Origin: Lanius collurio
Taxonomy: Eukaryota > Chordata > Aves > Passeriformes > Laniidae
Reading direction: 5' to 3'
Length of the DNA: 64,000 nucleotides
Assembly (NCBI GenBank): GCA_020086605.1
Contig: JACBWW010000016.1
Coordinates: forward strand, 9,260,359 to 9,324,358
Shown here: in pieces, positions 43,701 through 55,308 of the stretch
How the letters are laid out: each line of letters opens with the position of its first letter
How positions within the stretch are numbered: position 1 is the first letter of the stretch
Notes under the pieces: model-generated
Told to the model about the DNA's origin: nothing
Databases searched by the model: none
What the model saw: the letters and a program-made list of their open reading frames with translations, nothing else
Position numbers and translations under genes: made by a program

Positions 43701-44954
43701 CTATACCAGCTTTGGAAAAGTGGTATTTATTTTCTTCCTTTTAAGAAAAAAATTCCTTCAGCAAAGCAATGGGTTATTATGTTAGGTGAATATATACAAC
43801 TGGATGAAAAGAAACTGATAAAGAAATCAAAAAGGAAATGAGCAGCCCAGATAGAGAACATCCACATCCTCGGCTGTGAACCTCATTACTGTATTAATGA
43901 GGAAGGATTTCTCAGCTCTCTATCTGGTAACAATCTGTTTTGCAAATGATGAGACGATGGAAGAAACCACAGGAGAGAAGCTGTTATCAGTTTCAGTCTG
44001 ACAAGGGTAGGCAGCAGCTTCAGCTGAATCTCCAAAGGAATTCAAAACAGTGAAGATGATGGCGAAGGCAAAGCGGGCAGCGAAGGCCATGTTCACATGA
44101 GCATCTTACTCTAAACTTTATTCTTCACGCACTGAGTGCACCTCTTGGTAAAAATCAACCTACTTTATTCTGAAGAAATAACTTTATTCTGAAGCAGTCA
44201 TTTCATGGCTGCTACTCTCCTTGTATGATCCCCGAAGGGAAGTTCCTATCAGACCTAAAAGATGTTTCACTTGGCAGCTACAGAACAGAGGAAAGACAAA
44301 GGGTGGCTGGGTTACAGTCTCACCCAAAGGGACAAGACCTGCTATGGAAAGGGTGTGCTTTAAGGACAGGAAGGTCTTGTTGTTTTCTCAAGTTCTACTC
44401 AATTATTTTAATCAGATTTCTTAACACAATGTATTGTAGCTCTTGCCAATTCAACATGAGAAATTAATTAGCAGCAGAGGCACACATACACACAAGTGTA
44501 GATACAGATAATGCACTTTACCGCAAACATGCTGATAGTCACTGCAAAAAATCACTATGGTCTTCCTTATGTTGAATCTTTAAGCCTTAAATCTTTTTAG
44601 TTCAAAGATCTGAAGGGCTGGTGGGAGTGAAGAGTGGGAGAGAAGGCAAAAACAAGCAAGTGAACACCCAAAGATAATTTTCTGGTTTGGACTGGTCTGT
44701 CGTGAAAACAGCTAGTGATGTAATTCACTGTGTAAATGAAAAACAGTCATTAATCACTACATTTCATACTTGCCCATCATCTGATACAGTGATTTTAAGT
44801 AACGGCTAAGATCCTTTTCCAAAGAAAAAAAATCTTACCTCAGTTGTTTTGCATAGTTTTGCTCAATTTCTATCCTTTCTTTTACAAATTTTGCGTATTT
44901 CTCCAAGAAGTCAATGCCCCACTGTGTATGCTTGTCCAAGTTATCAAACTGATC
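19556..44954 (-). CDS. FNBP1L: FNBP1L (TOCA-1), F-BAR/HR1/SH3 protein, all coding exons but the first
   Basis: Fifteen exons on the minus strand join in phase to 1806 nt (601 residues plus TAA). With the short first exon of the mammalian gene (eight residues as I recall), this fits the roughly 605-residue long isoform. Order: F-BAR domain (exons 44954-30219), which binds and tubulates curved membranes as a dimer; linker exons 27900-27742 and a 15-nt microexon; HR1/REM coiled coil that binds Cdc42-GTP (exons 22214-20754); acidic linker; C-terminal SH3 domain that binds N-WASP/WIP and dynamin. The protein works at the plasma membrane and endosomes in Cdc42-driven actin assembly, endocytosis and filopodia. 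The paralogues FNBP1 and TRIP10 share the layout; the SH3 wording ([25 protein letters not shown]) points to FNBP1L. Confidence 0.96.
20113..20261 (-). CDS. FNBP1L: FNBP1L exon: acidic linker and start of SH3
   Basis: 149 nt; acceptor cattatag, donor GATG|GTAAGG. It completes Ser and encodes [20 protein letters not shown], the acidic [17 protein letters not shown], and CKAIYPFDG, the ALYDF-like first strand of the SH3 domain. Confidence 0.96.
20754..20848 (-). CDS. FNBP1L: FNBP1L exon: end of HR1, Ser-rich
   Basis: 95 nt; acceptor ttccccaag, donor GAGAG|GTCACT. It encodes [20 protein letters not shown] and [11 protein letters not shown]. The donor is weak, and a stronger GT (GAAG|GTAAAG, at 20826-20825) lies inside the exon. 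Only the outer donor keeps the frame into SPEGSYTDD. Confidence 0.92.
21302..21434 (-). CDS. FNBP1L: FNBP1L exon: HR1
   Basis: 133 nt; acceptor tttttag, donor AATGAG|GTTAGA. It encodes [40 protein letters not shown] and HKNE. The mammalian protein has DALNKM where this has DALIKM. The rest of the second HR1 helix is conserved. Confidence 0.96.
22105..22214 (-). CDS. FNBP1L: FNBP1L exon: start of HR1 (Cdc42-binding)
   Basis: 110 nt; acceptor gcttgcag, donor CAAAA|GTGAGT, leaving two bases. It encodes [20 protein letters not shown] and [16 protein letters not shown], the first helix of the HR1 antiparallel coiled coil. Confidence 0.96.
22573..22600. repeat. TG/TA microsatellite
   Basis: Runs of TGTGTGTGTG then TATATATATG in an FNBP1L intron. 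Confidence 0.85.
22843..22873. repeat. Interrupted poly(A) tract
   Basis: Eighteen A (22843-22860), one C, then twelve A (22862-22873) on the plus strand, which is poly(T) on the FNBP1L transcript strand. No recognisable retroposed body precedes it. Confidence 0.9.
23538..23595. repeat. 58-bp local duplicate, copy A
   Basis: Matches 25108-25165 in the same orientation without gaps at 52 of 58 bases; all six differences are transitions. A weaker match (ACTGTTAAG) continues a little further. Confidence 0.85.
24222..24236 (-). CDS. FNBP1L: FNBP1L microexon, 15 nt (WSVKM)
   Basis: Five codons, TGG TCG GTG AAG ATG, lie between ctgtgcag and GTAAGC, phase 0 at both ends. They encode WSVKM, which joins KRG before and [14 protein letters not shown] after, exactly as in the mammalian long isoform (KRGWSVKMGPALEDF). 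It is too short to be found by frame length. In-frame microexons of this size are often neural or muscle-specific; that regulation is inferred. Confidence 0.88.
24797..25063 (-). other. Unidentified protein-like reading frame inside an FNBP1L intron
   Basis: An 88-codon frame on the minus strand. The middle (about 24870-25030) has a composition more like real coding sequence than its AT-rich surroundings: [17 protein letters not shown] then [19 protein letters not shown] do not recognise the family. The flanks show no in-phase acceptor/donor pair that would make it an FNBP1L cassette, and there is no starting context beyond an ATG. It could be a fragment of a retroposed gene, an unknown terminal exon or chance. 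Confidence 0.3.
25108..25165. repeat. 58-bp local duplicate, copy B
   Basis: Partner of 23538-23595, 1570 bases away, same orientation, 52 of 58 identical. The repeat family is not recognised. Confidence 0.85.
25585..25862 (+). mobile_element. CR1 LINE 3' fragment
   Basis: Shows the CR1 3' landmarks in order: GTGATAGGACAAAGGGGAA, GGGTGGTGAGGCCCTGGCAC, CAGGTTGCCCAGAGCAG, CCTGCCCATGGCAGGGGG, and the tail TTCTGTGATTCTATGG. It is 5'-truncated, as is usual for CR1, and antisense to FNBP1L. Confidence 0.92.
27742..27900 (-). CDS. FNBP1L: FNBP1L linker exon (53 residues, likely cassette)
   Basis: 159 nt (53 codons), phase 0 at both ends; acceptor ccacattag, donor AGAGGG|GTAAGT. It encodes [20 protein letters not shown], then [20 protein letters not shown] and [11 protein letters not shown]. 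This Pro/Ser-rich segment is present in long mammalian isoforms and absent from shorter ones. Both ends are phase 0, so skipping keeps the frame. The mammalian protein reads MNEIKTG where this has MSDIKTG. Confidence 0.9.
27901..30218 (-). other. FNBP1L intron before the 53-residue exon
   Basis: AT-rich. Overlapping frames on both strands at 28249-28597 have no recognisable domain. No repeat family recognised. Confidence 0.7.
30219..30422 (-). CDS. FNBP1L: FNBP1L exon: end of F-BAR and basic linker
   Basis: 204 nt, phase 0; acceptor acatttag, donor CCAAAG|GTAACA. It encodes [38 protein letters not shown] and [18 protein letters not shown], the basic segment after the F-BAR. It is followed by the alternative linker exons. 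Confidence 0.96.
31148..31294 (-). CDS. FNBP1L: FNBP1L exon: F-BAR
   Basis: 147 nt, phase 0; acceptor cacttgcag, donor CACAGA|GTAAGT. It encodes [39 protein letters not shown] and [10 protein letters not shown]. Confidence 0.97.
33393..33521 (-). CDS. FNBP1L: FNBP1L exon: F-BAR
   Basis: 129 nt, phase 0; acceptor cctaccag, donor TACAAG|GTAAAA. It encodes [20 protein letters not shown] and [20 protein letters not shown] plus IYK. Confidence 0.97.
33840..34583 (+). mobile_element. CR1 LINE 3' fragment, about 740 bp
   Basis: Starts in the C-terminal part of CR1 ORF2 (ATGAACTTCAACAAGGCCAA, CCCAGAAAGCCAACC, CAGAGGGCTGGAGCATCTCTC) and runs to the 3' end (CCATGGCAGGGGAG, ...CCAAACCATTCTG). Frames are broken and the sequence is diverged, so it is dead. 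Antisense to FNBP1L. Confidence 0.93.
34755..34859 (-). CDS. FNBP1L: FNBP1L exon: F-BAR
   Basis: 105 nt, phase 0; acceptor ttttgtag, donor GAGAAG|GTAAGG. It encodes [20 protein letters not shown] and [15 protein letters not shown], a charged F-BAR helix. A CR1 copy ends about 170 bases downstream of its donor (at 34583). Confidence 0.96.
36151..36213 (-). CDS. FNBP1L: FNBP1L exon: F-BAR
   Basis: 63 nt, phase 0 at both ends; acceptor gtttttag, donor GATAAT|GTGAGT. It encodes [20 protein letters not shown] plus N, wholly conserved as far as I recall. Confidence 0.96.
36624..36771 (-). CDS. FNBP1L: FNBP1L exon: F-BAR
   Basis: 148 nt; acceptor tctgtcag, donor ATG|GTAATT. It encodes [40 protein letters not shown] and HDLKTERKM, nearly identical to the mammalian F-BAR core (Ala replaced by Gly in EEMGHR and by Ser in RYSHD). 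Confidence 0.97.
38261..38314 (-). CDS. FNBP1L: FNBP1L exon: F-BAR
   Basis: 54 nt; acceptor ccttaatag, donor CCCAG|GTAAAA. It completes an Arg codon and encodes [17 protein letters not shown]. The mammalian protein has RSSKDEEP, so one substitution is visible. It was found by phase and conserved wording because it is too short to stand out as a frame. Confidence 0.95.
38315..44838 (-). other. FNBP1L intron between the first two visible exons
   Basis: 6.5-kb AT-rich intron. It contains the longest unexplained frame of the window (42549-43037 plus, 162 codons) and a short signal-peptide-like frame (43920-44090 minus). No transposon family recognised. Confidence 0.7.
43920..44090 (-). other. 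Small ORF with signal-peptide-like N-terminus
   Basis: ATG at 44090-44088 and TAG at 43922-43920, 56 codons. The N-terminus [20 protein letters not shown] is hydrophobic with one basic residue. AEAAAYPC follows, resembling a signal-peptidase site, then a polar tail. Local GC is above that of the flanks. I do not recognise it; no promoter or splice sites support transcription, and it may be chance. Confidence 0.2.
44839..44954 (-). CDS. FNBP1L: FNBP1L exon: N-terminal F-BAR helix
   Basis: 116 nt; acceptor tttttaaag, donor CTGAG|GTAAGA, phase 0 in and two bases out. It encodes [20 protein letters not shown] and [16 protein letters not shown], the first long F-BAR (FCH) helix. The preceding MSWGTELW-type first exon is not found up to 64000. 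Confidence 0.97.
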
Positions 44955-47900
44955 CTTTAAAAAGAAAAGGAAACAAAATTACCCAAAAATAGTTAAGAAT
45001 TGCAACAGCACCAGATTTACACATCATTTATTTGTCAGTTGTGCTCGGAGGGAATACTTGTTACTTGTATAGAAGTCATTCAAGTTATAAATCAGTCAAT
45101 GTGTATATACATCTCAGCCATATACCAGAACAGTAGGTTTCATGTGCAGGAACAGATCTACCTCTTTTTGTAAAAACAGCTCTAAATACTTGCATGTTAA
45201 GCTGTAAGCAATCTTTCATCACTCACAATGGAAATCTGTATTTCTTTCCTCTCAAAATCCTTTATTTCAAAAGAGAATCTGTTCCACCAAGATAACAGAC
45301 ATAACCAAAGATCACTATTAGATAAATAAGAGACTGCTCACAGAGGAGATGTCTGGCAGTTTTGAAGAAATTGTAATTTCATTGGATACAGAAAATTACT
45401 TTCACTCTTAGGATTGCCCACTGAAAGAAAAATAATATAAATTTTAGCTGCATGACTAAATTGGGTGTAGTCTGCATATCAAAAACATTTATTAAACCAA
45501 AACTATATACATAGTTCATGATCAGCTCCAACAGGAGATTGCAAAAAAAGCAAACTTGTCCTTAGCAATTAAGAAAGTTGTAGCAAAGTAAAGGCACAAA
45601 ACAAAAAGGAGAAGCAGTCAAAAGTAAACTACATTTCCCCCAAAAAAGTTGGGGAATTTTTAATACATTAAACCATCTTCAAAACCAATCTTTCACTGCA
45701 CTCTGTACTGATCAACAGGTGGAAGACACACTAATTAGGACCTTTCAGTAAGTTGAAAATTCAAAAAACAAGTGGAAATATGTGGGTTAAGAATTAGGCA
45801 GGAGTACAAAATACAGCCTAGCAAACATTTTTAATCTAACACATACTTGCATTTTATACAACAATAATCTACCATAGTGGAAAAATCAAGGATTTTTAGG
45901 TTACAATAGCATTTAAAATAATTTTTTCTTAGCAGTTATGTAGTAACCCAAAAAGACAAGTAACTGAAACATCCAAGTTTGTGTCCTGTAGAGGCTGAAT
46001 CCAAATACACTTCACAGTAAACTTGAAAAGTAAAAAGCAGAAAAATGAAAAAAGCTAAGGAAGCAATTAAGCTAAAAGTTTAATTAACTTACACAAAAAA
46101 AAAAAGCTGTAAAGGCTGTTTGTATCAGAGGCTTTCTCTTGCAGATTCAGTACCCTGCCTGAACCTAATTAATGATGTAGACTTCTAGCATTAGCAATTT
46201 AAGTTCAATTTCAACATGCAGTAGGATGATCTACAGTTAAATCAAAAAATGCCATAAAACTCAAGGAAAACTCGAGGCCTAAGACTCAAGGAAAGCACAT
46301 TCACTTGGAGATACCAGGTCAAGACAACTATATACAACCAACAAAACTAACCTACGAGATTAAGGTTGCTCTCAAATGTTGCCTTGCAGGTCCCAGTATC
46401 CTACACCATGGACTAACAACCACAGCCATTAGTGCCTTGAACACTTCAGTCCAATGGCATGCAAATACTGCCAACCAAAAGCATCCATCCTGTTCCACCA
46501 CCAGCCTCTGCACCACTCTCTCCACCAAAAGCACAACCACTTTCCCTGATTGTTTCACCAAAGAATCGCATAAACAGCCAAGAGATGGGAGACAGACTGA
46601 AGACAAGATTTCAATGTGTTTGGGAAACCATGGCCTGAATCTCGGATTATTCTGACATGTGCACTTTACACCAATTGGACATTTCCACTCAAAATATCTT
46701 TTGTCAAATAAAGTGACATTTCTGCTACTGTTTTTAGAGAAGCTGCACATGCACTGTTTGAGCATGGAAATAGGGAGTCAGTTACCAGGCTGTAGCATCA
46801 AACCACATTTGCAAATATGCATAAAAATACATCAGTCTCAAGAAGTCTTTCTTTTTTATACGCCACTCATTTGTGTAATTACTCTTACAAAATTAACCTA
46901 GCATCCAAAAGTAGTTTCTAAACGGTGCTTTTGGCATGGAGTCAATACCTAATACCATTAAGACGAACTGACTTCCTTCAGCACACAGCAGAACAAAGCC
47001 TTTGCTGTCCTACTTAGGCTCTTTAGCCCACAAAGTTCTCATTTGCTGCTAAGGTTTCATTAGCATTAGGGAACATCACACTGCTTATGTTTCCAAACAG
47101 GCAAGCAGAGACAGTGGCTCTCCATATATTTTGTTGAAACAAAAAAGGATTCCACTAATCAAACTTAATTCAAGATCTGCTATTAATATGAAAATTAAAT
47201 TTGAGAACCTATCACACTTTACTACAAGTATTTCATCACTGACCACATGACAAAAAATTCTTTTTCCCCCTCAATTCCTCTTTTTCATCTGATTCTAGAA
47301 CCAGTATGTTCTGTGCCATGACAGCTTTGTTGGATTATCCCACAGCTTCACAAGTTTTCAAATTCTCTGTAAACAATAAACCAGTGAATGAAAGTCTGCA
47401 GTTACAAGAATCACCTTACACTGCTCTCACTGCTCTGTAAAGGCACTGAGACAAATGAGCAAAAAATCAAGGCAACATCAACAAATAAGCAAAAAGGACT
47501 GGTCTTTTCAGAAAGGTTTCTAGACAGGAGTCACAAATTTACTCCTGGTCCTTTCAACCTCTCTCCAGAAGCACGTGTTTGAACTCTGGGCCTCGATTAA
47601 GCAAAACACTTCCTTTTCATACCAGAACATAAATAGCAAATCTTCCAGACAGCTACAGAGAAAATAAAACTAATGCATGAGATACAATTGATGCTTCAAT
47701 GAAAAAAAAATGGTCAAAAATCAGGCGATGCTGTACAGACAAGAAAACAAACCAAATAGTTCCAATAAAATTTAAGTCTGTAATTTCAAAATAAATATAT
47801 CAGTGTATGAATTTGGCTAGCTCCTTTATAAGAAATACAAAAACTGCGTTTACTAGAGAGCAGCAAAAGGTGATTAAAAAAAAAATACACCCTACAATAT

Positions 47901-50900
47901 CTGGCTATCTACACCATTATAATGAAGTACATTCTCAACAATATTTCCATGCAAATATATATTGCTGTTTGTCTAGTAACAGCCCACACCCCTCGGCAGC
48001 TGAGCAGACAGTTTTTGTAAAAAACTTTATTAAAACTGCAGCTGACCATAATTAAAGTGATAAAGGTCAGGTAATGGAAGCAGAAAGTAGAAACTGCCCA
48101 CTCAAAAACGGAATGTAGTCCAAAACCTCTCCATTACAAACAAATCCGACACTTGACAAGAAGTTTATAGTGGGTCAATAGAGACTATTCCAAAACAAAT
48201 GTCATCTCCCTAAATTCTACTTCCAGATTATTTACTGGAACTACAGATCGATGTTACAAATGCTTCAGGTTTGCAGTTCTAAACTTATCATGTGTTTGCA
48301 GATAGCAGGAAGCTTTACAACAATAGCAGCTGAAGCATCAAAGCCAAGAGCCAGCCTGACTCAAACCTGCACCCAAGACAAAACAGACTCCCACTTAAAC
48401 TCAAGATAAACTGTCCTCTTCTTACACTTGTTTTTTCTTCCAACAAGCCTCAAGAACCAATAAAAAGAACAACATGGGAGATCTCATCAGTCAGATGAGC
48501 ATGAAGGGAATGCTACAGCATAAATACTGAATGTTTAGTCTTCCTAAAGCTACCAGTCCAGACACTGGACTAGCATGGGAGTTTCAAATAAAAAGGTATT
48601 AAACAAGACTGAGATTTTTAAAGGGTTAATGTTCCCAGCTTTCATCAACTCCAGAAAGCAATTCTACTTGCATTTAAAGCTAAGATTGTGGTATCACTCT
48701 TAAAAAAATCCTTCTGTTTCACTAATTTATGCCTTTACAATGTGTAAATTAGCTAACTGCATTAACATCCAATTGCTCTTGAATTAGTCTCCCATTTCAC
48801 TGACCTCCAGACAATACAGCTGAAAGTTTTAAGAATCACATTAAACATTGAAGTACATTGACTTACAAGTTTTAGAAACCTATCTCAGTTAATTAAATCT
48901 GCAATATATACTTAATAAAACATTTTATTTGAAATGAGGATACTTTGCATTAATTACCATAATTTTATTCTCTATCAACTCAATTGTAGATCATTACTTC
49001 CACACTTTCATCTGACTACAATTTTAGTCTGCAGTTACCCAAGTGATCTTAGTTGCACTTTTGAAGCACTGGCTCAAGATGAGGCTTTTTCCCAATTCTT
49101 TGTTCTCCAGGCTGCACAGCCAGTCTAAACTTCCAAGTCAGTGAGTGGGAAATTAAAAACTCAATCTCCTCCTTTTGCTCTCTAACATCTTAACCCTTAT
49201 GCAGTCTGGTACAATGAATTGCATACTATGACAGTGTTCAGAGCATGGAAAAGCAGCAATCAGGTCTTGTTCAGGGAAAAAAAAAATTCAAAACACTTGG
49301 CATCAAAAAAAGCCCCAGTGCATTTGTGGATATAAATGTTGTATTTTATTATCATTTTACGAAAAGCCATGACTTACTTAACCACACAACTACAAGTCCA
49401 CAGTAAGCCAAATGAGAAAATGTGGGTGATTAGATAACTTAATACCAATCTTAGTAGTTCTTGTTTACTCAATTAAAGCCCATGAGGTTTAATCAAATGA
49501 ACCTGAATCATGGATAAATTTAAATGATAGATTAAATTCTGCATAATGTCCTTTTTCCTCCATGAGCAGCACTGCAGAAGAAAAGAAGAGCCAACTCTAT
49601 TCAAGAAGTTAAAATATTTTAAGTTACAAAACATTATGAAGTGACTATTTAACATATTAAGATTTTATAAAACTCTTACAAAATAGCTGAATTATTTCTA
49701 TGAAACATGCCATTTGGGTTTTATTTTTTTATTTTAAGGTAACAATCAAGGCCTTCACATGATTAATTATTTTATTTGGAGATATCTCCAAGCAAATTTC
49801 TTAATTTCAAAAGACAAAACAAAAAAATTCTTGCAGTGTTTGTACAAAGAACTACCTGATACCCTATATTAAAATTATGGGAACCATAATCATCCATTAA
49901 TATATTAATGAGAAGTTGGCAGTATAATATACTATACCTTTCCTTATTTGTCTTCAGGACAAGTCAATTATATAGTTGTATTTTAATTAGAGCATGTTAC
50001 ACTAATCTACTTTGGACAATACATTTCAGTTTCTCTTCGTGGATACCTCTTCACTGTCTAACTGTTTTTGGTTTCTACTTTTGTCTCTATCTTTATGCAT
50101 TCCTGCTTCCTTTTCTATCTTAGGATAATAGCTCTATTATTTTACTGTCTGAACTGATTATCATTTCTCTGTACTCCTGCCTGTTTGTTCTCATAATTAT
50201 CAATTTGGTCTGGTCTTTCTTTTTTCCTTGCAACTGCAATATGCTTCTTCCTAACAGGCAGACAAAAGCTGCTTCCAGCTAAACAGTACTTTATCTTTTC
50301 AAAATACCCTGTTAGCTTCACATCTAAAATCTAACAAAGAGCTGTTTCTGTATCAAGAACAAAAAAGAAAGTGTTTTGCTTTTCTGCTTTCTACAAGCTC
50401 TGGATTGTAGCTCCAGACTAATCTGCAAATTATACCTCAATCCCCTCTGAAAACAATCTAGGTATTACAGTTAAGAGAGAGGAAAAAATGTGGCTGTGAG
50501 CAAACTTAAAAGGCTAAAAATTTTATAGGCTAGAAGATTACTATCAATTAGAAGGCTCAGGGCAGCAAAACCAAAAGCCATAGTGACACTGGAAACAAAG
50601 CAGAGGAACTCAGATTAAGATGAGAAAAAAAAAGTGACACGTTCATATACATAAATTAAACAGTACTTCACATTTCAATTTCATACTAAAATAGAAGTTC
50701 ACTATAGATTATACAAGCATATGTACAGGAGACTATGAAGAAAATCCAGTAGTCTTTTTGAGACATGAAAAGAAAAATAATTCCAAAAAACTTCTGAAAA
50801 CAGTTTGTAGGTTGACCTTCAGGACATGGATCTACTTTGCTTGCAAAAATTAAGACACTGTTATTAACAGTACACTATGTTGTAGCTTGAAAATATTTGA

Positions 50901-53900
50901 GAAACTCTGCTACAAATGCACAGTGCTTAATATGCAAAAGGAAAACTACAGGAATTAAAAAATCGCTTTTAGCTGGACAAAAGACTACATTGTTCTGAGA
51001 AATAAATAATTAATAAATTCATAGTGTCTGTGCAGTATGAAAAATCCATTTGCTTGTTAAGCTTTAGCACATATTTTTAAAAAGCAGTATCACTGTCAAC
51101 TTTAATTTTGAGAAGTCAATTTCTATTATTAGAGAAACATTTGCATTATAAAGTGAGCAAAAAACTCAAAAAAGAAGATCCAGCCATGCTGTAAAATAAT
51201 GTATACAGCAAGTCAGGTTTCTAAAGCCAAGCTAAACCTGGAGAGCCACAACTGAGGAAGAGAAAGACAAAGACTCCATAAAAATGTCCCCAGACCTGCA
51301 GCAAAGGAACTGCTTTGGAAACTCTATATGAATAAATTCAGGTCTGGCAGGAGGGGAGGTCTTGTTTGAGACTTACCAACTTCACACATGTGACACACTT
51401 ATTTTCCAGGAAAGGGAAGGAATCTACCACAGACAGAATATGAGTGGAAACATTTGTGACTGCTTTTGAAACGAGCAGCCATAATTACAAAAGAATCAAG
51501 TTCTGCTTCTGGAGATCAGCAGATCAGCTGAATAACATTAGAGATTACAGTTGTACACTCCTGTTCACCCATGCCATTGAATGGATCAGTTGGACTAATC
51601 ATTAGACTTTAACACCAATAGCTTCCTACCAGCAGAGCAAACTGACTGAAAAAGGTCACAATGTTAAGACAAGAGAGGAAAGGAACAGCTGCCACAGAGG
51701 GTATCTCAACAACCACTCCTATCAGCCCTGTAAATGAATCATCTCCAGAATTCTTCAGTTAATACATGGTCGCATTAAGAAGAACTAGAACAGCATATTT
51801 ACCTCACTGCATCATGATGTAAAGGTAAGTAAAGAAAACTTCACTTCTATGCAGTACCTACAGGTCTGCTCTCTTCTTCACTCAGGTGACCCTGCTCTGT
51901 AGTCCCACAGCAGGCTCACTGACTGCAGGGAGAGCTATTTCCTGAACACACCGCTTCTTCCTCCTCAGGAAGTTCTACCAACACAGTGTGTAGTAGCCAG
52001 AACACAGTTCCAGGCATCCTTCCTCTCTGCTACTCAATCACAGCCTCTTCATACTGAGCTTGTCAAAGAACAGGTTCTTCACTGTGGGTGAGTATCAGCT
52101 TTAAGATCTTTACCAACAAAGTCAAGAAGGAGGTAAGTTCTGTGTCCCAAGCCATCAGAATGGACTCCCTTACCACCACCACTTGAGAAAAATACAAACA
52201 CACACACACTTACATGAAGTAAGTCTCACTAGAATACAAGCATACATAGAACACAGACCAGGAAATCCTACTTTGTAAACTGGATCAGAACCCCTCTCAC
52301 TTAGCATAATTTCATTCAAATTTTAATTGGGAAGAATTTTTTTTGAAGAAACTTCACCAGCTTTATTTAATAGATATTGTTAGAACACCCGAGTCTTATC
52401 TGCATTTGAGCCAAAGGTTAATTCTGAAACACACAATTCTTCGCTCAGTTCTATTTTAAGTTTAATTTCCACTTTAACACACAACAGACCATTTGCAAAC
52501 ATCTCTATCCAATACAATAGCAGATCACAAACCATGTCTTTTTGAGCATTGTTGGATTAAAATAGTTGCCATTTTAGCACAGGGGCAGTATTATACTCAC
52601 CTTGTATATACAAAGGACATAATTATGTCCATCCCCCTAATGGGCAAGAAACCTTATTTTCACCATAGTCAAGTCAGAAAACAGGCACTTCCTGAGTCTT
52701 CTGGGAACAGCTGAAGGTTGTTAATAAACAGATTGAAGCATAAGTACATTTTAGTCCTAGTTATGTCACTTGAAAAGGGGGACAGGAAGAGTATGGTTAA
52801 CCCTAAATGAAGTAAGTGCGATATGATGCATCACAGAAAAAATGCTACTACTGTTTGTACAATATTTAGAGATGCTGCTGCTCATTACAAGAAATATCTG
52901 GACAAAATCACATCTTTCCAGCAACACTAGAATAATAGATGAGTGAAGCAGTAAAGCTATGTATCAATGAAGCAGCAGAATACTGAGTTTGCTGGATGAC
53001 CAACAGCCATGTGAGGCTTAAAGTGAAGCAGAAGTTCTGTGCAAAACCAGCACATTTACTGCATGATTAATGGCAGCTTACAGAAAATCTGTAAGAACAA
53101 AGTATCTGGCTTGGAAAACACTGATGTAAGACTTATTTTTGAAAAATTGCATAAAGAATAATTTAGTTTTTCAGTTATAAAATATTATTACATGACTTGA
53201 CACTCTATGCACAAGGTGAATGTTTTAGTGCATGATTAAAGAACCCTAGGTGAAACTACTGAAAACTTTAAAAACTTTTAAAGGCCTCTCTACCAATTAC
53301 AGCTACTTCCACAATATTATTAAAAATGCATCCACAGGAGACTCACTGAGCAAGCAACTCTGACTCTCCCCACTCCTTGCACCTGTGACTTAATCTATTT
53401 TTGCATTCTGGAGGATCTGTTTTTTAAAAACAAAAAAGGGATCTCACCTCCTGACAACTTCTTCAGTGAAGGGTTAAATTTCTGCTCTGGCCAGTCTGGC
53501 ATAGCATCTAACAAGCAGAGTATGCACTGGTTTTTTCCTCTCTATACACTAAGGGAGTGAACAGTATGCTCAAGACAAGAAGGGAGTGGTCTTGGTATTA
53601 CAAAGCAAGGCAATAGAGGAAAGATAAAAGGTTTGCACATGGAATATTACAGAACCTACATCACAAATTCAGAAAACAAGATCCACCAGCTTTGCATGTG
53701 CACAGACAACTCTGTACAAATTACATTACAACATGTCCAGCTGCAATACCTTGAAACCCATCTTACACTGCACTTATTTAGTGAGTTTTACTGAACTATG
53801 ACCTTTAAAATAACTTAGTTTGCATATAACTTAGAGGATATAATTTAGACTTTGCTACAGTTCAGAACTATAACAGACAGGGTCACAGCTCTGAACTCAT

Positions 53901-55308
53901 TAAAAAGCTAAGAGACAAATTTAAAACAAGGAAGTACTTTCTGCCAGATGGGGGAGGTGAAAAAAGAAGGGAGAGTGTCAACTTCCCTCTCATCCAAATA
54001 CCACTTCCTTGTATTTATCTGCTCAGCTATTAAGTAGACTGTAGGATACCATTTTAAACTGGCTTAAAAACTATAAACTGTTTAACAAGTATGATGCACA
54101 AATCCCAGGCAGACAAGTGAATTTAGTTTGTTTCACTCTTAAAAAGATGCATCTTTAGGCTTTGTCTCAACAAAATAACCAGAAAGAAAAGGACATATCT
54201 GGTATGGGTTGAATCCCATTGTTTATCATTCTGACAGTTGGGACAAATATAGTGTAAAAATAGCTATACAGAACCCAGGCACTGAGTATCACCAGTAGAG
54301 CTTCACCATTTCAACACACAGAGACCAAGGTATAGCCATGGTATATTTCTTATAACTTTCCTCCTATGTATTTAACGAAAGTGCACATTATTTAGAATCT
54401 TAAACTCATGTTAACAATTCCTTAAAAAACCACATTTCATGGCATCAACACAGCAATTGGAGTGAACAATGAGCTCATAAAATAAAACTGACAGCACAAG
54501 AATAAAACAAACATATCCTACACAACTTTTAATTAATTTCTCACAATAGGTGTGATTACAATACCTAGTAAACCTACAAGAACTTGGCAGAGGAATAATA
54601 TATAGTGGTTCTTCTGATAACATGAATCCCTTAGCTCTAAGCACAGAGACCCAGACAAAACCTCCACATTTAGCACAGCTCTGATGAATCATTTCAACTC
54701 CTCTCTACTCCTATGATGTAGGAAGCTATAGTAAACGCAACTGGAATATGAGAAGGTATTTCCTAGAGTTATTATCAGCTCCCATCAGACAGACTTAAGA
54801 CAAAGGCATACACCTTACATTTGTTGCTACAGATATTCAAAAGGTACAACTATACTACATAGCTTGTCAACAAATATTTGCTCTTCTAAACCACTCGGAG
54901 TAAAACACCTACACGTAGGTATTTTGATTAGCCCTTCAATTTTATTGAATTAAATCATTTGCCTTTTATGGTGCAGGAAGGGCTGCAAATACTAACAGAG
55001 TTAATCACCACCAGACTGTTCTGATCACTCTCCCCACTAAGAGGGAGCAGACACTGTTCAGTACTTCAGAAGACCAGAGATGACAGGACCAGTTACACAA
55101 ATAGTTACAAAACTGGAAGGCTGTTAACTGATTTGACATATGCTGTTTGGTTTTGTCAACCCAATGAACAAGGGGATTTTTCTGTAAAAAGTCCTCCCGT
55201 AAAGTGAACTTCCCTTTTCAGTATCACCTGTGAATATATTTCAGTGTTAAAGAGAGACTAGAGCAGCCACATCATTTCCCTTCACCTATCTTGCTAACAA
55301 CAGTAAAT

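Noticed and set aside
52198..52212. CA dinucleotide run
   Set aside because: Too short (about seven units) to count as more than ordinary simple sequence.
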